From contig NZ_JAMXAX010000061.1 in assembly GCF_023913775.1 (NCBI RefSeq), forward strand, positions 1 through 33,369: a stretch of 33,369 nucleotides of DNA, read 5' to 3'. The translations under genes and the position numbers were made by a program. The stretch comes from Acidovorax facilis (GTDB taxonomy: Bacteria > Pseudomonadota > Gammaproteobacteria > Burkholderiales > Burkholderiaceae_C). The notes beneath the pieces were generated by a model, which worked only from the letters and a program-made list of their open reading frames with translations, was not told the DNA's origin and did not search any database. Positions 6,056-13,996 of the stretch are shown piece by piece (positions within the stretch are counted from its first letter, which is position 1; each line of letters begins with the position of its first letter).

Positions 6056-8575
6056 TCACTCTGCCGAGCGCCGCAGCGTATCGACCACCGGGCGCAGCAA
6101 CACCTCACGCAGGCCCCACCAGCCCGCAGCCAGCGCCAGCAAGGCCCCAGCCACGGCGCCCGCCAGGGGCACCCAGGGGGCAGCCGTCCAGGTGAAGTCG
6201 AACACAAAGCGCGCCAACGCCCAGCCCACGCCCACCGCCACGGCGCTGGCCAGAAAGCCCGCGAGCAGGCCCACGCCCATCAGCTCGGCGCGCTGCACCT
6301 GCCGCAGCAGGCTGGCGCGGGCGCCCACGGCACGCATGATGGCGTATTCGCGAGCACGCTCTTCGCGCGTGGCCGTGACGGCGGCAAACAGCACCACCAG
6401 CCCAGCAGCCAGGGTGAAGGCGAACAGGAATTCGACCGCGCGGATCACCTGCTCCAGCACGCGCTGCACCTGGGCAATGGTGGCACCCATGTCTACGTTG
6501 GTGATGTTGGGAAACTGGCGCACCAGGCCGTTGTCAAAGCCGTTGGTCTCGGGCGCACGGTACGCCGCCAGGTAGGTCACGGGCACGTCCTTGACGGTGG
6601 CCACGGGGTACATCACGAAGAAGTTGGCCCGCATCGAGCCCCAGTCCACCTTGCGCAGGCTGGTGATGCGTGCCTCGTTCTGCACGCCGCCCATGTCGAA
6701 CAGCAGGCGGTCGCCCATCTTCAGGCCCAGGGTTTCGGCAATGCCTTCTTCGACGCTGATCGCGCCCTCTTCGCCCGGCGTCCAGGCACCGGCCACCACC
6801 TGGTTGTGGGGCGGTGCCTCCACGGCGTTCGACAGGTTGAACTCACGGTCCACCAGGCGCTTGGCGCGGTCGTCGGTGTAGTCGGCCGGGCCCACGGGTT
6901 TGCCGTTCACGGCCAGCAGGCGGCCCCGGATCATGGGGTACCAGTCGTACTTGGCCACGCCACCGTCCTTGAGCGTCTGCTGGAAGGCGTCGGCCTGGTC
7001 GGGCATCACGTTGATCACAAAACGGTTGGGCGCATCGGGCGGGGTAGCCTTGCGCCAGCTGTCCACCAGGTCGGTGCGCAGCAGCACCAGCAGCACAAGC
7101 GCCAGCAGCCCCACGGCCAGGCTGCTCACCTGCACCACGGCATAGGCCGGGCGCGCAGAAATCTGCCGTGTGGCCAGTACCAGCCAGCGGGGCGCGGTAG
7201 CCTCGTTCACACTTTTGCGCAGCAGCTTCACCGCCACCCACGACAGCCCGGCAAAGAGGGCCACCGCCCCGGCAAAGCCACCCACGGCAATCAGGCCCAG
7301 CGTGATGTCGCTGCTGACCGTGAGCAGCAAGGCGGCAAAGCCTGCCACCCCAATGCCCAGCACCGCCAGCGAGGCAGGCTTGAGCCCGCCCACGTCGCGC
7401 CGGATCACCCGCAGCGGCGGTACCTGGGCCAGTTGCAGCACAGGGGGCAGACCAAAGGCAAACAGCAGCGTGAGCCCCATGCCCAGCCCAAACGCCACAG
7501 GCCACAGGCTGGGCGGCGGCAGGGCCGACTCGACCAGGCCCGCCAGCAGCAGCACAAAGGCGTAGTGCACCAGATAGCCCAGCGCCACGCCCAATGAGCT
7601 GGCAAACAGGCCCACCAACGCAAATTCGGCCGTGTAGGCGCCCGCGATGGTGCGCTGGCTTTGGCCCAGCACCCGCAGCATGGCCGAGGCATCCAGGTGC
7701 TCGGCCGCAAAGCCGCGCGCGGCCAGGGCCACGGCCACGGCCGACAGCAGCGCTGCCAGCAGGGCCACCAGGCTCAGGAATTTCTGCGCGCGGTCCAGCG
7801 TCTGGCGCATTTCCGGGCGGCCGCTTTCGAGCGACTCCACGCGCACGCCGTGCACGTCGGGCTTTTTCGATTCGGCAACAGCCCATTCGCTGAACGCCTT
7901 GACCGCAGGGGCCGACCCGATGACGGCGAAGCGGTAGGTCAGGCGGCTTGCGGGCTGCACCAGGCCGGTGGCGGGCAGGTCGGCCTCGTTCACCATCACC
8001 CGTGGGGCGAAGCTCATGAAACCGGCGCCGCGGTCGGGCTCGATCACGATGATGCGTGCAATGCGCAGCTGCGAATCGCCCAGCAGCAGCATGTCGCCCA
8101 TCGCCAGGTTCAACGATTCGAGCAGCGGGGCATCCACCCACACCTCGCCGCGCGCCGGGATGTCGCGGGTGGGCTGGTCGAGCGCGCCGGGGGCGTCTGC
8201 CACCTTGAGGCTGCCACGCAGCGGGTAGCCCGGGGGCACGCTTTTGAGCGCCACCAGCTTGCTGGCGCCGCCCTGGGCGTCACTGGCGCGGCCCATGGTC
8301 GGAAAGCCCAGCGTGGTCACGGTCTGCAGGCCCAGGGCCTTGGCCTGCTCGACAAAGGCGGGGGGCGTGGGGTTGTCGCTGGCCACTACGGCATCGCCCC
8401 CGAGCAGCTGCAAGGCATCGCGCTGCAGGCCACCTTGCAGGCGGTCGGCAAAAAAACCGACCGACGTGAGGGCTGCCACCGCCAGCGTAACGGCCACGAT
8501 CAGCAGCCGCAACTCGCCCGCGCGCAGGTCACGGGCCAGCGTGCGCCAGCCCAAGCGTAAAAAAGACAGGTTCAT
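6056..8575 (-). CDS. ABC transporter permease, FtsX/YbbP type
   Basis: This 839-residue inner-membrane protein has a helix near residue 25 followed by a large periplasmic domain (MacB-like), three helices around 290-430, a central four-helix segment, a second periplasmic domain, and three C-terminal helices. Two FtsX-like modules are recognisable, the second ending ATREERAREYAIMRAVGA. This is the YbbP-type permease that pairs with a YbbA-type ATPase and is suspected to move lipids or proteins across the envelope. No ATPase gene is in the window, so the partner must be encoded elsewhere. The start at 8575 is chosen because MNLSFLRLGWRTLARDLRAGELR is the family's usual N-terminus; the frame stays open 70 codons further upstream without homology. 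Confidence 0.9.
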   Translation of the reverse strand: MNLSFLRLGWRTLARDLRAGELRLLIVAVTLAVAALTSVGFFADRLQGGLQRDALQLLGGDAVVASDNPTPPAFVEQAKALGLQTVTTLGFPTMGRASDAQGGASKLVALKSVPPGYPLRGSLKVADAPGALDQPTRDIPARGEVWVDAPLLESLNLAMGDMLLLGDSQLRIARIIVIEPDRGAGFMSFAPRVMVNEADLPATGLVQPASRLTYRFAVIGSAPAVKAFSEWAVAESKKPDVHGVRVESLESGRPEMRQTLDRAQKFLSLVALLAALLSAVAVALAARGFAAEHLDASAMLRVLGQSQRTIAGAYTAEFALVGLFASSLGVALGYLVHYAFVLLLAGLVESALPPPSLWPVAFGLGMGLTLLFAFGLPPVLQLAQVPPLRVIRRDVGGLKPASLAVLGIGVAGFAALLLTVSSDITLGLIAVGGFAGAVALFAGLSWVAVKLLRKSVNEATAPRWLVLATRQISARPAYAVVQVSSLAVGLLALVLLVLLRTDLVDSWRKATPPDAPNRFVINVMPDQADAFQQTLKDGGVAKYDWYPMIRGRLLAVNGKPVGPADYTDDRAKRLVDREFNLSNAVEAPPHNQVVAGAWTPGEEGAISVEEGIAETLGLKMGDRLLFDMGGVQNEARITSLRKVDWGSMRANFFVMYPVATVKDVPVTYLAAYRAPETNGFDNGLVRQFPNITNVDMGATIAQVQRVLEQVIRAVEFLFAFTLAAGLVVLFAAVTATREERAREYAIMRAVGARASLLRQVQRAELMGVGLLAGFLASAVAVGVGWALARFVFDFTWTAAPWVPLAGAVAGALLALAAGWWGLREVLLRPVVDTLRRSAE

Positions 8576-8615
8576 GGCGCTGAACCTTAGCGCAAATGGA
8601 ACGCTCTGGCGAAGC

Positions 8616-10247
8616 TCAGGGCTTTGCGCCCGCTGCGGCCACCTGGGCCTCCGCGCTGCCTTCTGCCTCTGCCGTTTGCAGGCGATGCTCCAGCGCACGC
8701 AGCACCGGCACAATCTGCGCGCCCACATGGATCTGCGGGTTGGAGAAGCCGTCTTGCTTGCCCGCCTCCACCTCGCGCTGCGCAATCACGGGGACGGCCT
8801 TGGCAAAGGCTTCGGTGAACGAATGCGTCTGGCGCAGCTGTTCGTGGAAGACCGCGCGGCCAAAGAAGGTCAGCTCGGAGCGCGTGCCGCAGCCGTACGA
8901 CGTGTGCGTGGCATCGGCGGCGGTCATGATGAGGCTGCTGTCGGTGGCCAGGGGCTCGATCCAGCCGCCCGAGAAACAGGCCGACACGGCAATCACGCGG
9001 TGGCGGATGCCCGCCTCGTCCAGCATGGCGCGCAGCATTTCGGGCGTGACGGGGGGCACCTCCAGCGGCCAGTGCGAGGCCGCCAACTCATGGTTGCGCG
9101 CACCGTGCGAGGTCATGTAGATCACCAGCACATCGCTGTCGCGGTCCATGCGCTGGGCCAGCGCAGCGATGGCACGCTGCAGGTTCTGCGGCGTGGCCCA
9201 GGCATGCGTATCGGCGGTTTCTGCGTGGTTGAGCAGGTGAACCACACGGCCCTGGGCGTCAAAGCGCTCTTGCAGCAGCGTGCTGACCATGGTGCTTTCA
9301 CGCCGGAACACGTTTTCGCTGGCGTAGGGGGCGAACACGAGCCCATAGACATCCGCCACGCCATCGCGGCCAGCAGGCAGGGCCTGCACTTGCCGATCCC
9401 AGAGCGCCTGCTGGTTTTCAAAGACTGCCTGCGAGAGGACAAGGTGCGCGGGCTCCGGTTGTGCCTGCCCCTCCTCGCCCGACTGGGCAGATGCAGCGGC
9501 CAAGGCGTCCAGCTCCCAGGGCTGGTCCTGGAACTGCCACATGCCCACCCCGATCACGGCTGCCATGGCCACCGAAAAGATGGCCGTGCGCAGCCGCGAG
9601 CGGATGAAGCGCGCACTCACCACCACCAGCGTGGCCAGCACCCACAGCGTGAGCACGCCATAGGCCACCCAGAAAATATTGCCAGCCACCGCCCCGCCCC
9701 ACAGGTCTGGCTTGTGCGCCACGGCCCCCATCAAGACATACAGCAGCAACAAAGGCGCCAGCGGAGCCCACGCCGACAACACATACCAGGCCGCCAGCCC
9801 GCCCGAAGGCCCCGAAACACCCTCCGAGGGCTCTTGTGCCGCCGCACGCTGGGCCGGGGCCATGGCCCACCAGGCCAGCCACATCAGCACCAGGCTGCTC
9901 CACATCGGCGCCAGCCAGCCCCGCAGATTGAACTGCACAGGCCCCGCTACCTGAAACCGCGCAGCCCCCACCAGCAACGCGCCACCCAGCAGCGATAGCA
10001 CCAGCACCTGCCAGGGTGAAGGCGCTGCAGCAGCAGTGCGCGGCGAGAGGAACAACGCGGCCCGCAGGCCTTCGCGCATCCAGTCCCACAGGGACAACTT
10101 GGCGGGAGCCGGGGCCATGGTGGATGCGGCGCCGGCAGACGGCGCGGGCGGCTGCTCCCCCAAGGGAATTTCGATCTTGGCGGACTCGGGCCCCCACTGG
10201 CTGGGCAGGGTATCGGCCCAGGCGCTCTTGGCGTTCAGGTCTTTCAT
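8616..10247 (-). CDS. Membrane-anchored C13 (legumain-like) peptidase
   Basis: This is a 543-residue protein. Residues 1-75 are cytosolic and Pro/Ala-rich. About five membrane helices follow (roughly 78-97, 110-130, 152-176, 187-212, 221-238), then a peptidase C13 domain (about 270-520). The catalytic dyad is His381 in IYMTSHGA and Cys424 in VSACFSGGW, typical of legumain/caspase-fold (clan CD) cysteine proteases. By topology the protease domain probably faces the periplasm, though this is inferred. Bacterial C13 proteins are widespread in proteobacteria with unknown substrates. The gene ends 41 bases before the permease start, suggesting co-transcription and a shared envelope role. Confidence 0.88.
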   Translation of the reverse strand: MKDLNAKSAWADTLPSQWGPESAKIEIPLGEQPPAPSAGAASTMAPAPAKLSLWDWMREGLRAALFLSPRTAAAAPSPWQVLVLSLLGGALLVGAARFQVAGPVQFNLRGWLAPMWSSLVLMWLAWWAMAPAQRAAAQEPSEGVSGPSGGLAAWYVLSAWAPLAPLLLLYVLMGAVAHKPDLWGGAVAGNIFWVAYGVLTLWVLATLVVVSARFIRSRLRTAIFSVAMAAVIGVGMWQFQDQPWELDALAAASAQSGEEGQAQPEPAHLVLSQAVFENQQALWDRQVQALPAGRDGVADVYGLVFAPYASENVFRRESTMVSTLLQERFDAQGRVVHLLNHAETADTHAWATPQNLQRAIAALAQRMDRDSDVLVIYMTSHGARNHELAASHWPLEVPPVTPEMLRAMLDEAGIRHRVIAVSACFSGGWIEPLATDSSLIMTAADATHTSYGCGTRSELTFFGRAVFHEQLRQTHSFTEAFAKAVPVIAQREVEAGKQDGFSNPQIHVGAQIVPVLRALEHRLQTAEAEGSAEAQVAAAGAKP

Positions 10248-10356
10248 GGGGCGATCATGCCATTGTGGGAGCGGTTTCTTTCAACCACCAGCCGGTAGTT
10301 CGGACTGCGATGTTTCCCGAAATCGCGTAACGCCCCCTTCACACAGCCCCGCCTCC

Positions 10357-11346
10357 TCAGGAGGCAGTTCCAGCTCCGCCCCTGGCCACCGGTACGACGG
10401 GTACCTGCGCCAGCTCCGGCTGCAGCACCAGCCGATCTGCTCCGCTGTAGCAGACAAACCGGCGATTGGTGGCGCGCCCGATGGCGCACAGGCCCAGTTG
10501 CTGCGCTACGGCGTGTCCCATCTGGGTCATGCCGCTGCGGGACACCACGATGGGGACGCCCATCTGCGCAGATTTGATGACCATTTCGCTGGTGAGTCGG
10601 CCCGTGGTGTAGAACACCTTGTCTGCACCGGACATGGGCGCGTGCAGGCTCTCCGAAGCAGCATTTTCTGCAGGCGTGCCGCCGGATAGCGTGGAGGAAA
10701 CGCCACTTTCCGGACCCTTGCCATCTGTATTCATCCACATCCACCCTGCAATGGTGTCGATGGCGTTGTGGCGCCCCACGTCTTCCACAAAGGTGAGCAG
10801 CGCCTCCCCCCGGAACAAGGCGCAACCGTGCACGGAGCCTGCGGACTTGTAGGTGGTTTCCTTGAGGCGGATGGCGTTGACGATGCCGTACAGCTCGCCT
10901 TGGGTCAGGCGTGCCTCAGGCAAGGTGATGCGGTCCACCTCGTCCATGAGCCCGCCAAACACACTGCCTTGGCCGCAGCCGGTGGTGACCACTTTGCTCG
11001 CGGTGCGCTCTTCAATGCGGGCAATGCCGTGGCGCGTGCGCACGGCGGCGGCGTGCACCTCCCAGTCGACGGTGATGGATTCGATGTCGAACACGGACTC
11101 CACCAGCCGCTGGTTGCGCAGATAGCCCAGCACCAGCAGTTCCGGCTGCGCGCCCAGGGTCATGAGGGTGACGAGTTCACGCTTGTCGACATAGATGGTG
11201 AGCGGCCGCTCGGCGGGGATCTGCACCTGCTCGCGCTCGCCCAGTTCGTTCACGACCTCCACGCTGTGGGTAAGGGGCGCATGCGCCTGCGTCAGGCGCG
11301 GCAGCACGGGCGCAGCCGGGGAGGCGGAAGGTGATGAAAGAGACAT
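10357..11346 (-). CDS. fdhD: FdhD, formate dehydrogenase sulfurtransferase
   Basis: This 329-residue protein transfers sulfur from IscS to the Mo/W-bisPGD cofactor of formate dehydrogenases, without which they are inactive. Recognisable motifs are ERPLTIYVDKRELVTLMTLG, TTGCGQGS (the reactive Cys124 loop), VHGCALF and the highly conserved EDVGRHNAID (188-197). The loop contains one cysteine rather than the CxxC pair of E. coli FdhD. A segment of about 35 residues (207-242, Gly/Ser/Glu-rich) is inserted after GWMWMN, where short family members run straight into the next strand. It follows the terminator of the periplasmic formate dehydrogenase operon and so has its own promoter, serving both enzymes. 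The start at 11346 is chosen by alignment to family N-termini. Confidence 0.93.
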   Translation of the reverse strand: MSLSSPSASPAAPVLPRLTQAHAPLTHSVEVVNELGEREQVQIPAERPLTIYVDKRELVTLMTLGAQPELLVLGYLRNQRLVESVFDIESITVDWEVHAAAVRTRHGIARIEERTASKVVTTGCGQGSVFGGLMDEVDRITLPEARLTQGELYGIVNAIRLKETTYKSAGSVHGCALFRGEALLTFVEDVGRHNAIDTIAGWMWMNTDGKGPESGVSSTLSGGTPAENAASESLHAPMSGADKVFYTTGRLTSEMVIKSAQMGVPIVVSRSGMTQMGHAVAQQLGLCAIGRATNRRFVCYSGADRLVLQPELAQVPVVPVARGGAGTAS

Positions 11347-11428
11347 GGGGCGAATATACGCAGTACCTCTCCCCAAGGCGGGGCATGGGGCATCTGAATC
11401 GGGGAAATGCACGTACTGCGACCACCAC

Positions 11429-11467
11429 AAAAAAGCCGCGCTCCACCAAGTGGGCGCGGCTCTTTTT
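11429..11467 (-). terminator. Rho-independent terminator of the fdh operon
   Basis: The stem AGCCGCG/CGCGGCT extends through CCAC/GTGG, with a T6 run on the minus strand after the stem (A6 at 11429-11434 on the plus strand) and T5 on the other side, so it may work in both directions. It lies 23 bases after the last gene of the periplasmic fdh operon and insulates fdhD. Confidence 0.85.
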
Positions 11468-11489
11468 GACGGCGGGACAGTGGCTGGCG

Positions 11490-11876
11490 TCAGGACTTGG
11501 GCGCTGACGCAGCTGCGGCAGGTGCCAGCGTGCTGGGTGGGCTGCTGGCTGTGCCCGGTGGCGAATGGGCACCCGCCGCTTCAATGGGCTTGGCAGCAGG
11601 CGGTGTGTAGGCGAAGGGGCCGGGGTCGGTGCACCCTGCGCCTGCTGCCGTTGCAGGCTTGGCTGTTGGCGTGGTTTTGCGGTAGTGGGCCGCCACACGG
11701 TCTTGTGACAGGCACAACTTGTAGTTGTCCACCTTGCCGGCCCAGGCGGCTTTGGCCGCCGCCTCGGCAGCTTTGGCGGCAGCCTCCGGTGAAGGCGCAG
11801 GCAGCTTGGCCGATGCCAGGGTACAGACGCTGGCCGCGCACAACGCCAGCAGGGAAGATCGAGAAAATTGCATCAT
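11490..11876 (-). CDS. Small periplasmic protein at the end of the fdh operon, function unknown
   Basis: This 128-residue protein has a clear signal peptide (about 1-23, cut after ASA). The mature part has a helical Ala/Lys segment with CLSQDRVAAHYRKT (Cys55) and GCTDPGPF (Cys82), a likely disulfide pair, then a Pro/Ala-rich tail. I do not recognise a named domain. It begins 11 bases after the cytochrome b subunit gene and is the last gene before the terminator, which links it to assembly or function of the periplasmic formate dehydrogenase. Two adjacent ATG codons (11876 and 11873) are possible starts. Confidence 0.8.
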   Translation of the reverse strand: MMQFSRSSLLALCAASVCTLASAKLPAPSPEAAAKAAEAAAKAAWAGKVDNYKLCLSQDRVAAHYRKTTPTAKPATAAGAGCTDPGPFAYTPPAAKPIEAAGAHSPPGTASSPPSTLAPAAAASAPKS

Positions 11877-11887
11877 GGTGCGAAACC

Positions 11888-13105
11888 TCATACCTGCGCG
11901 GGCTGGCCCGCAGATGGTGTAGCTGCAGCATCGGCTGCGGATGGGTTGGCGCTGCGCTGGCGGGGAATCTTGCCCGCTTGCACGTCGTCGTACCAAAGCT
12001 CGTGGTGCTCCTTGGCCCACCCCTCGCTCACGTACCCCGTCCTCATGGCCTTGTAGGCGCCGCGCATGCCCACCGTGCCCATGTAGATGTGGCCGCAGAT
12101 CAGCGCCATCATCCAGATCGCCAGGGTGGCGTGGATCATGTGGGCGATCTGCATGTCGCCGCGCACGTCACCAAAGCCAGGAATGAGCTTGTCGAGCACC
12201 AAGCCGGTGGCCACCACAAAGATGCCGGGGATGGTGATACCCCACCAGAACAGGCCCTTCTCGCCGGCGTTGAAGCGGTGGGAAGGAACCTGGTGGTCAC
12301 CCCCCAGCATGCCGCCGCCCTTGGACAGCCACACAAAGTCGGCCCGGTTGGCGATGTTGTCCTTGACGAAGGTAAGGATGATCACCAGCAATGAGACAGC
12401 AAACAGCGGTCCCATGAAGTTGTGCACGTTCTTGAGCGCATACGTAAGCCAGCCAAACAACGTGGCCCCCATGATGGGCAGCAGGAAGAACTTGCCAAAC
12501 GCCATGACGATGCCAGAGATGGCCAAAGCGATGAACGCAAAGGCATTGGACCAGTGCGCAGCACGCTCGAAAGGTGTGAAGCGTTCGATGCGGCGGGCTC
12601 CGGTGCCGTCAGGGTGCTCATGCCCCAGCGGACCTTTGACAAAGTAGAAGATGCCCAACGCCAGCAACACGATGGCAAACAAGGCCGCACCGTAAGGAAT
12701 GATCCAGTGGTTGCGCACCTGGCGCCATGCCTCGCCTGCGTTGGTGAAACGCGAGCCTGGGTACTGCACGAACGGCTGGATCAGGTTGCCCGCCTCGGGC
12801 GCCTGGCTTTTAGGCAGGCTGCTGTAGCCCGTCACGCCCTGCCCCACCTGGCGCCACATGGGCGCGTTGTTGCCGGGCTGTACCTTGGCGCGTTCGCCAT
12901 TGGTCTGCTCGGCGTATTTGGGGTCTGCGCTGGCGTCTGGCTTGACCTCGAAAATGCTTTGGCTTTGAATGCCGCCGGTCGCTGCGGGAGCAGCCGGTGC
13001 CGTGACCGCAGGCGCGGCGGCATCTGGCGCTGCCGGAGCCTGGGCACCCGCTGGCCCCCAGGCACATCCCGCCGCCAAAGCCAGGGACCACATGATGTGT
13101 TTCAT
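11888..13105 (-). CDS. Formate dehydrogenase cytochrome b subunit (gamma)
   Basis: This 405-residue membrane subunit passes electrons from the periplasmic alpha-beta module to quinone. The C-terminal 250 residues match FdoI/FdnI: RIERFTPFERAAHWSNAFAF (haem His), four helices, NVHNFMGPLF, and HMIHATLAIWMMALICGHIYMG with further haem-ligand histidines. Compared with the roughly 210-residue E. coli subunit it carries an N-terminal extension of about 140 residues, with a signal peptide (1-21), a Pro/Ala-rich stretch and a conserved-looking periplasmic segment before the first helix. The start at 13105 is preceded by GAGG. It lies 8 bases after the small lipoprotein gene. Confidence 0.93.
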   Translation of the reverse strand: MKHIMWSLALAAGCAWGPAGAQAPAAPDAAAPAVTAPAAPAATGGIQSQSIFEVKPDASADPKYAEQTNGERAKVQPGNNAPMWRQVGQGVTGYSSLPKSQAPEAGNLIQPFVQYPGSRFTNAGEAWRQVRNHWIIPYGAALFAIVLLALGIFYFVKGPLGHEHPDGTGARRIERFTPFERAAHWSNAFAFIALAISGIVMAFGKFFLLPIMGATLFGWLTYALKNVHNFMGPLFAVSLLVIILTFVKDNIANRADFVWLSKGGGMLGGDHQVPSHRFNAGEKGLFWWGITIPGIFVVATGLVLDKLIPGFGDVRGDMQIAHMIHATLAIWMMALICGHIYMGTVGMRGAYKAMRTGYVSEGWAKEHHELWYDDVQAGKIPRQRSANPSAADAAATPSAGQPAQV

Positions 13106-13113
13106 GGCGGGCC

Positions 13114-13359
13114 TCACTTGGACTGGGTGCGGGTGTATTCGTTCTGGCCGTACAGCTGACGCGCCTTCAACTGCGCTTCCCAACCGGCTTTGTCTCCGGC
13201 CTTCCAGCCGGGCTGCATGAAATTGCTGCCCGTACCTGCATAGGGAGCTGCATCGCTACGGATGCCCGCGCCGGTCTGCGGCTTCTCGCCACAGGCGGTC
13301 AGCGCCACCAGCGCCACAGCGGCGGCCAGGGCCGAATGAACAAGACGCTTCATCATCAT
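13114..13359 (-). CDS. Small lipoprotein in the fdh operon
   Basis: This 81-residue protein has a lipoprotein signal (VALVALTAC, acylated Cys23) and a mature part of about 59 residues containing GSNFMQPGWKAGDKAGWEAQL. There is no recognised domain. The first of three consecutive ATG codons (13359) has a strong GGAGG 7 bases upstream and overlaps the stop of the beta-subunit gene (ATGA), implying translational coupling. It sits between the beta and gamma subunit genes, and its placement suggests an accessory subunit or assembly factor at the periplasmic face of the membrane. The role is inference from context only. Confidence 0.85.
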   Translation of the reverse strand: MMMKRLVHSALAAAVALVALTACGEKPQTGAGIRSDAAPYAGTGSNFMQPGWKAGDKAGWEAQLKARQLYGQNEYTRTQSK

Positions 13360-13973
13360 GACTTGCCTCCTGCAGGCTGGCCTGCCTGTTGTGAACCATA
13401 GGCCGTGCCCCAGCCCCACACCTCGGCGCCCTTGCCGCGCTGCACCACCCGGTTGCGGAAGATGTCGGCCACCACATCGCCATCACCCGCCAGCAGGGCC
13501 TTGGTGGAGCACATTTCTGCACAGGCGGGCAGCTTGCCCTCGGCCAGGCGGTTGCGGCCGTATTTTTCAAACTCGGCCTGGCTGCCGTGGGTCTCGGGGC
13601 CACCGGCGCAGAAGGTGCACTTGTCCATCTTGCCACGCACGCCGAAGGTGCCGGACGAAGGGAACTGCGGCGCGCCAAAGGGGCAGGCGTAACTGCAGTA
13701 GCCGCAACCAATGCACACATCCTTGTCGTGCAGCACCACACCTTCTTCGGTGCGATAAAAGCAATTGACGGGGCAAACAGCCATGCAGGGTGCATCGCTG
13801 CAGTGCATGCACGCGACCGAGATGGACTTTTCGCCCGGTACACCGTCGTTGAGCGTGACCACGCGGCGGCGGTTCACGCCCCAGGGCACCTCGTGTTCGT
13901 TTTTGCAGGCGGTCACGCAGCCGTTGCATTCGATGCAGCGCTCTGCGTCACAGATGAATTTCATTCGTGCCAT
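13356..13973 (-). CDS. Formate dehydrogenase iron-sulfur subunit (beta)
   Basis: This 205-residue ferredoxin-like subunit has four [4Fe-4S] binding motifs: CIECNGCVTACKNEH, CMHCSDAPCMAVCP, CIGCGYCSYACPFGAP, and a fourth formed by CTFC with the later CAEMC. It carries electrons from the alpha subunit to the cytochrome b subunit. Unlike E. coli FdnH there is no C-terminal membrane helix: the protein ends in a Gly/Gln-rich tail, so it is of the shorter Fdh3B type. It is co-transcribed with alpha (23-base gap upstream) and exported with it by the Tat signal of that subunit. Confidence 0.95.
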   Translation of the reverse strand: MARMKFICDAERCIECNGCVTACKNEHEVPWGVNRRRVVTLNDGVPGEKSISVACMHCSDAPCMAVCPVNCFYRTEEGVVLHDKDVCIGCGYCSYACPFGAPQFPSSGTFGVRGKMDKCTFCAGGPETHGSQAEFEKYGRNRLAEGKLPACAEMCSTKALLAGDGDVVADIFRNRVVQRGKGAEVWGWGTAYGSQQAGQPAGGKS

Positions 13974-13996
13974 GTGTGTCTCCTTGCGTGGCGCGA

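Noticed and set aside
5903-9998. Long plus-strand frames (564 and 584 codons) opposite the permease and peptidase
   Set aside because: His/Gln-rich composition typical of reversed GC-rich genes, no start signals; the minus-strand genes are well supported.
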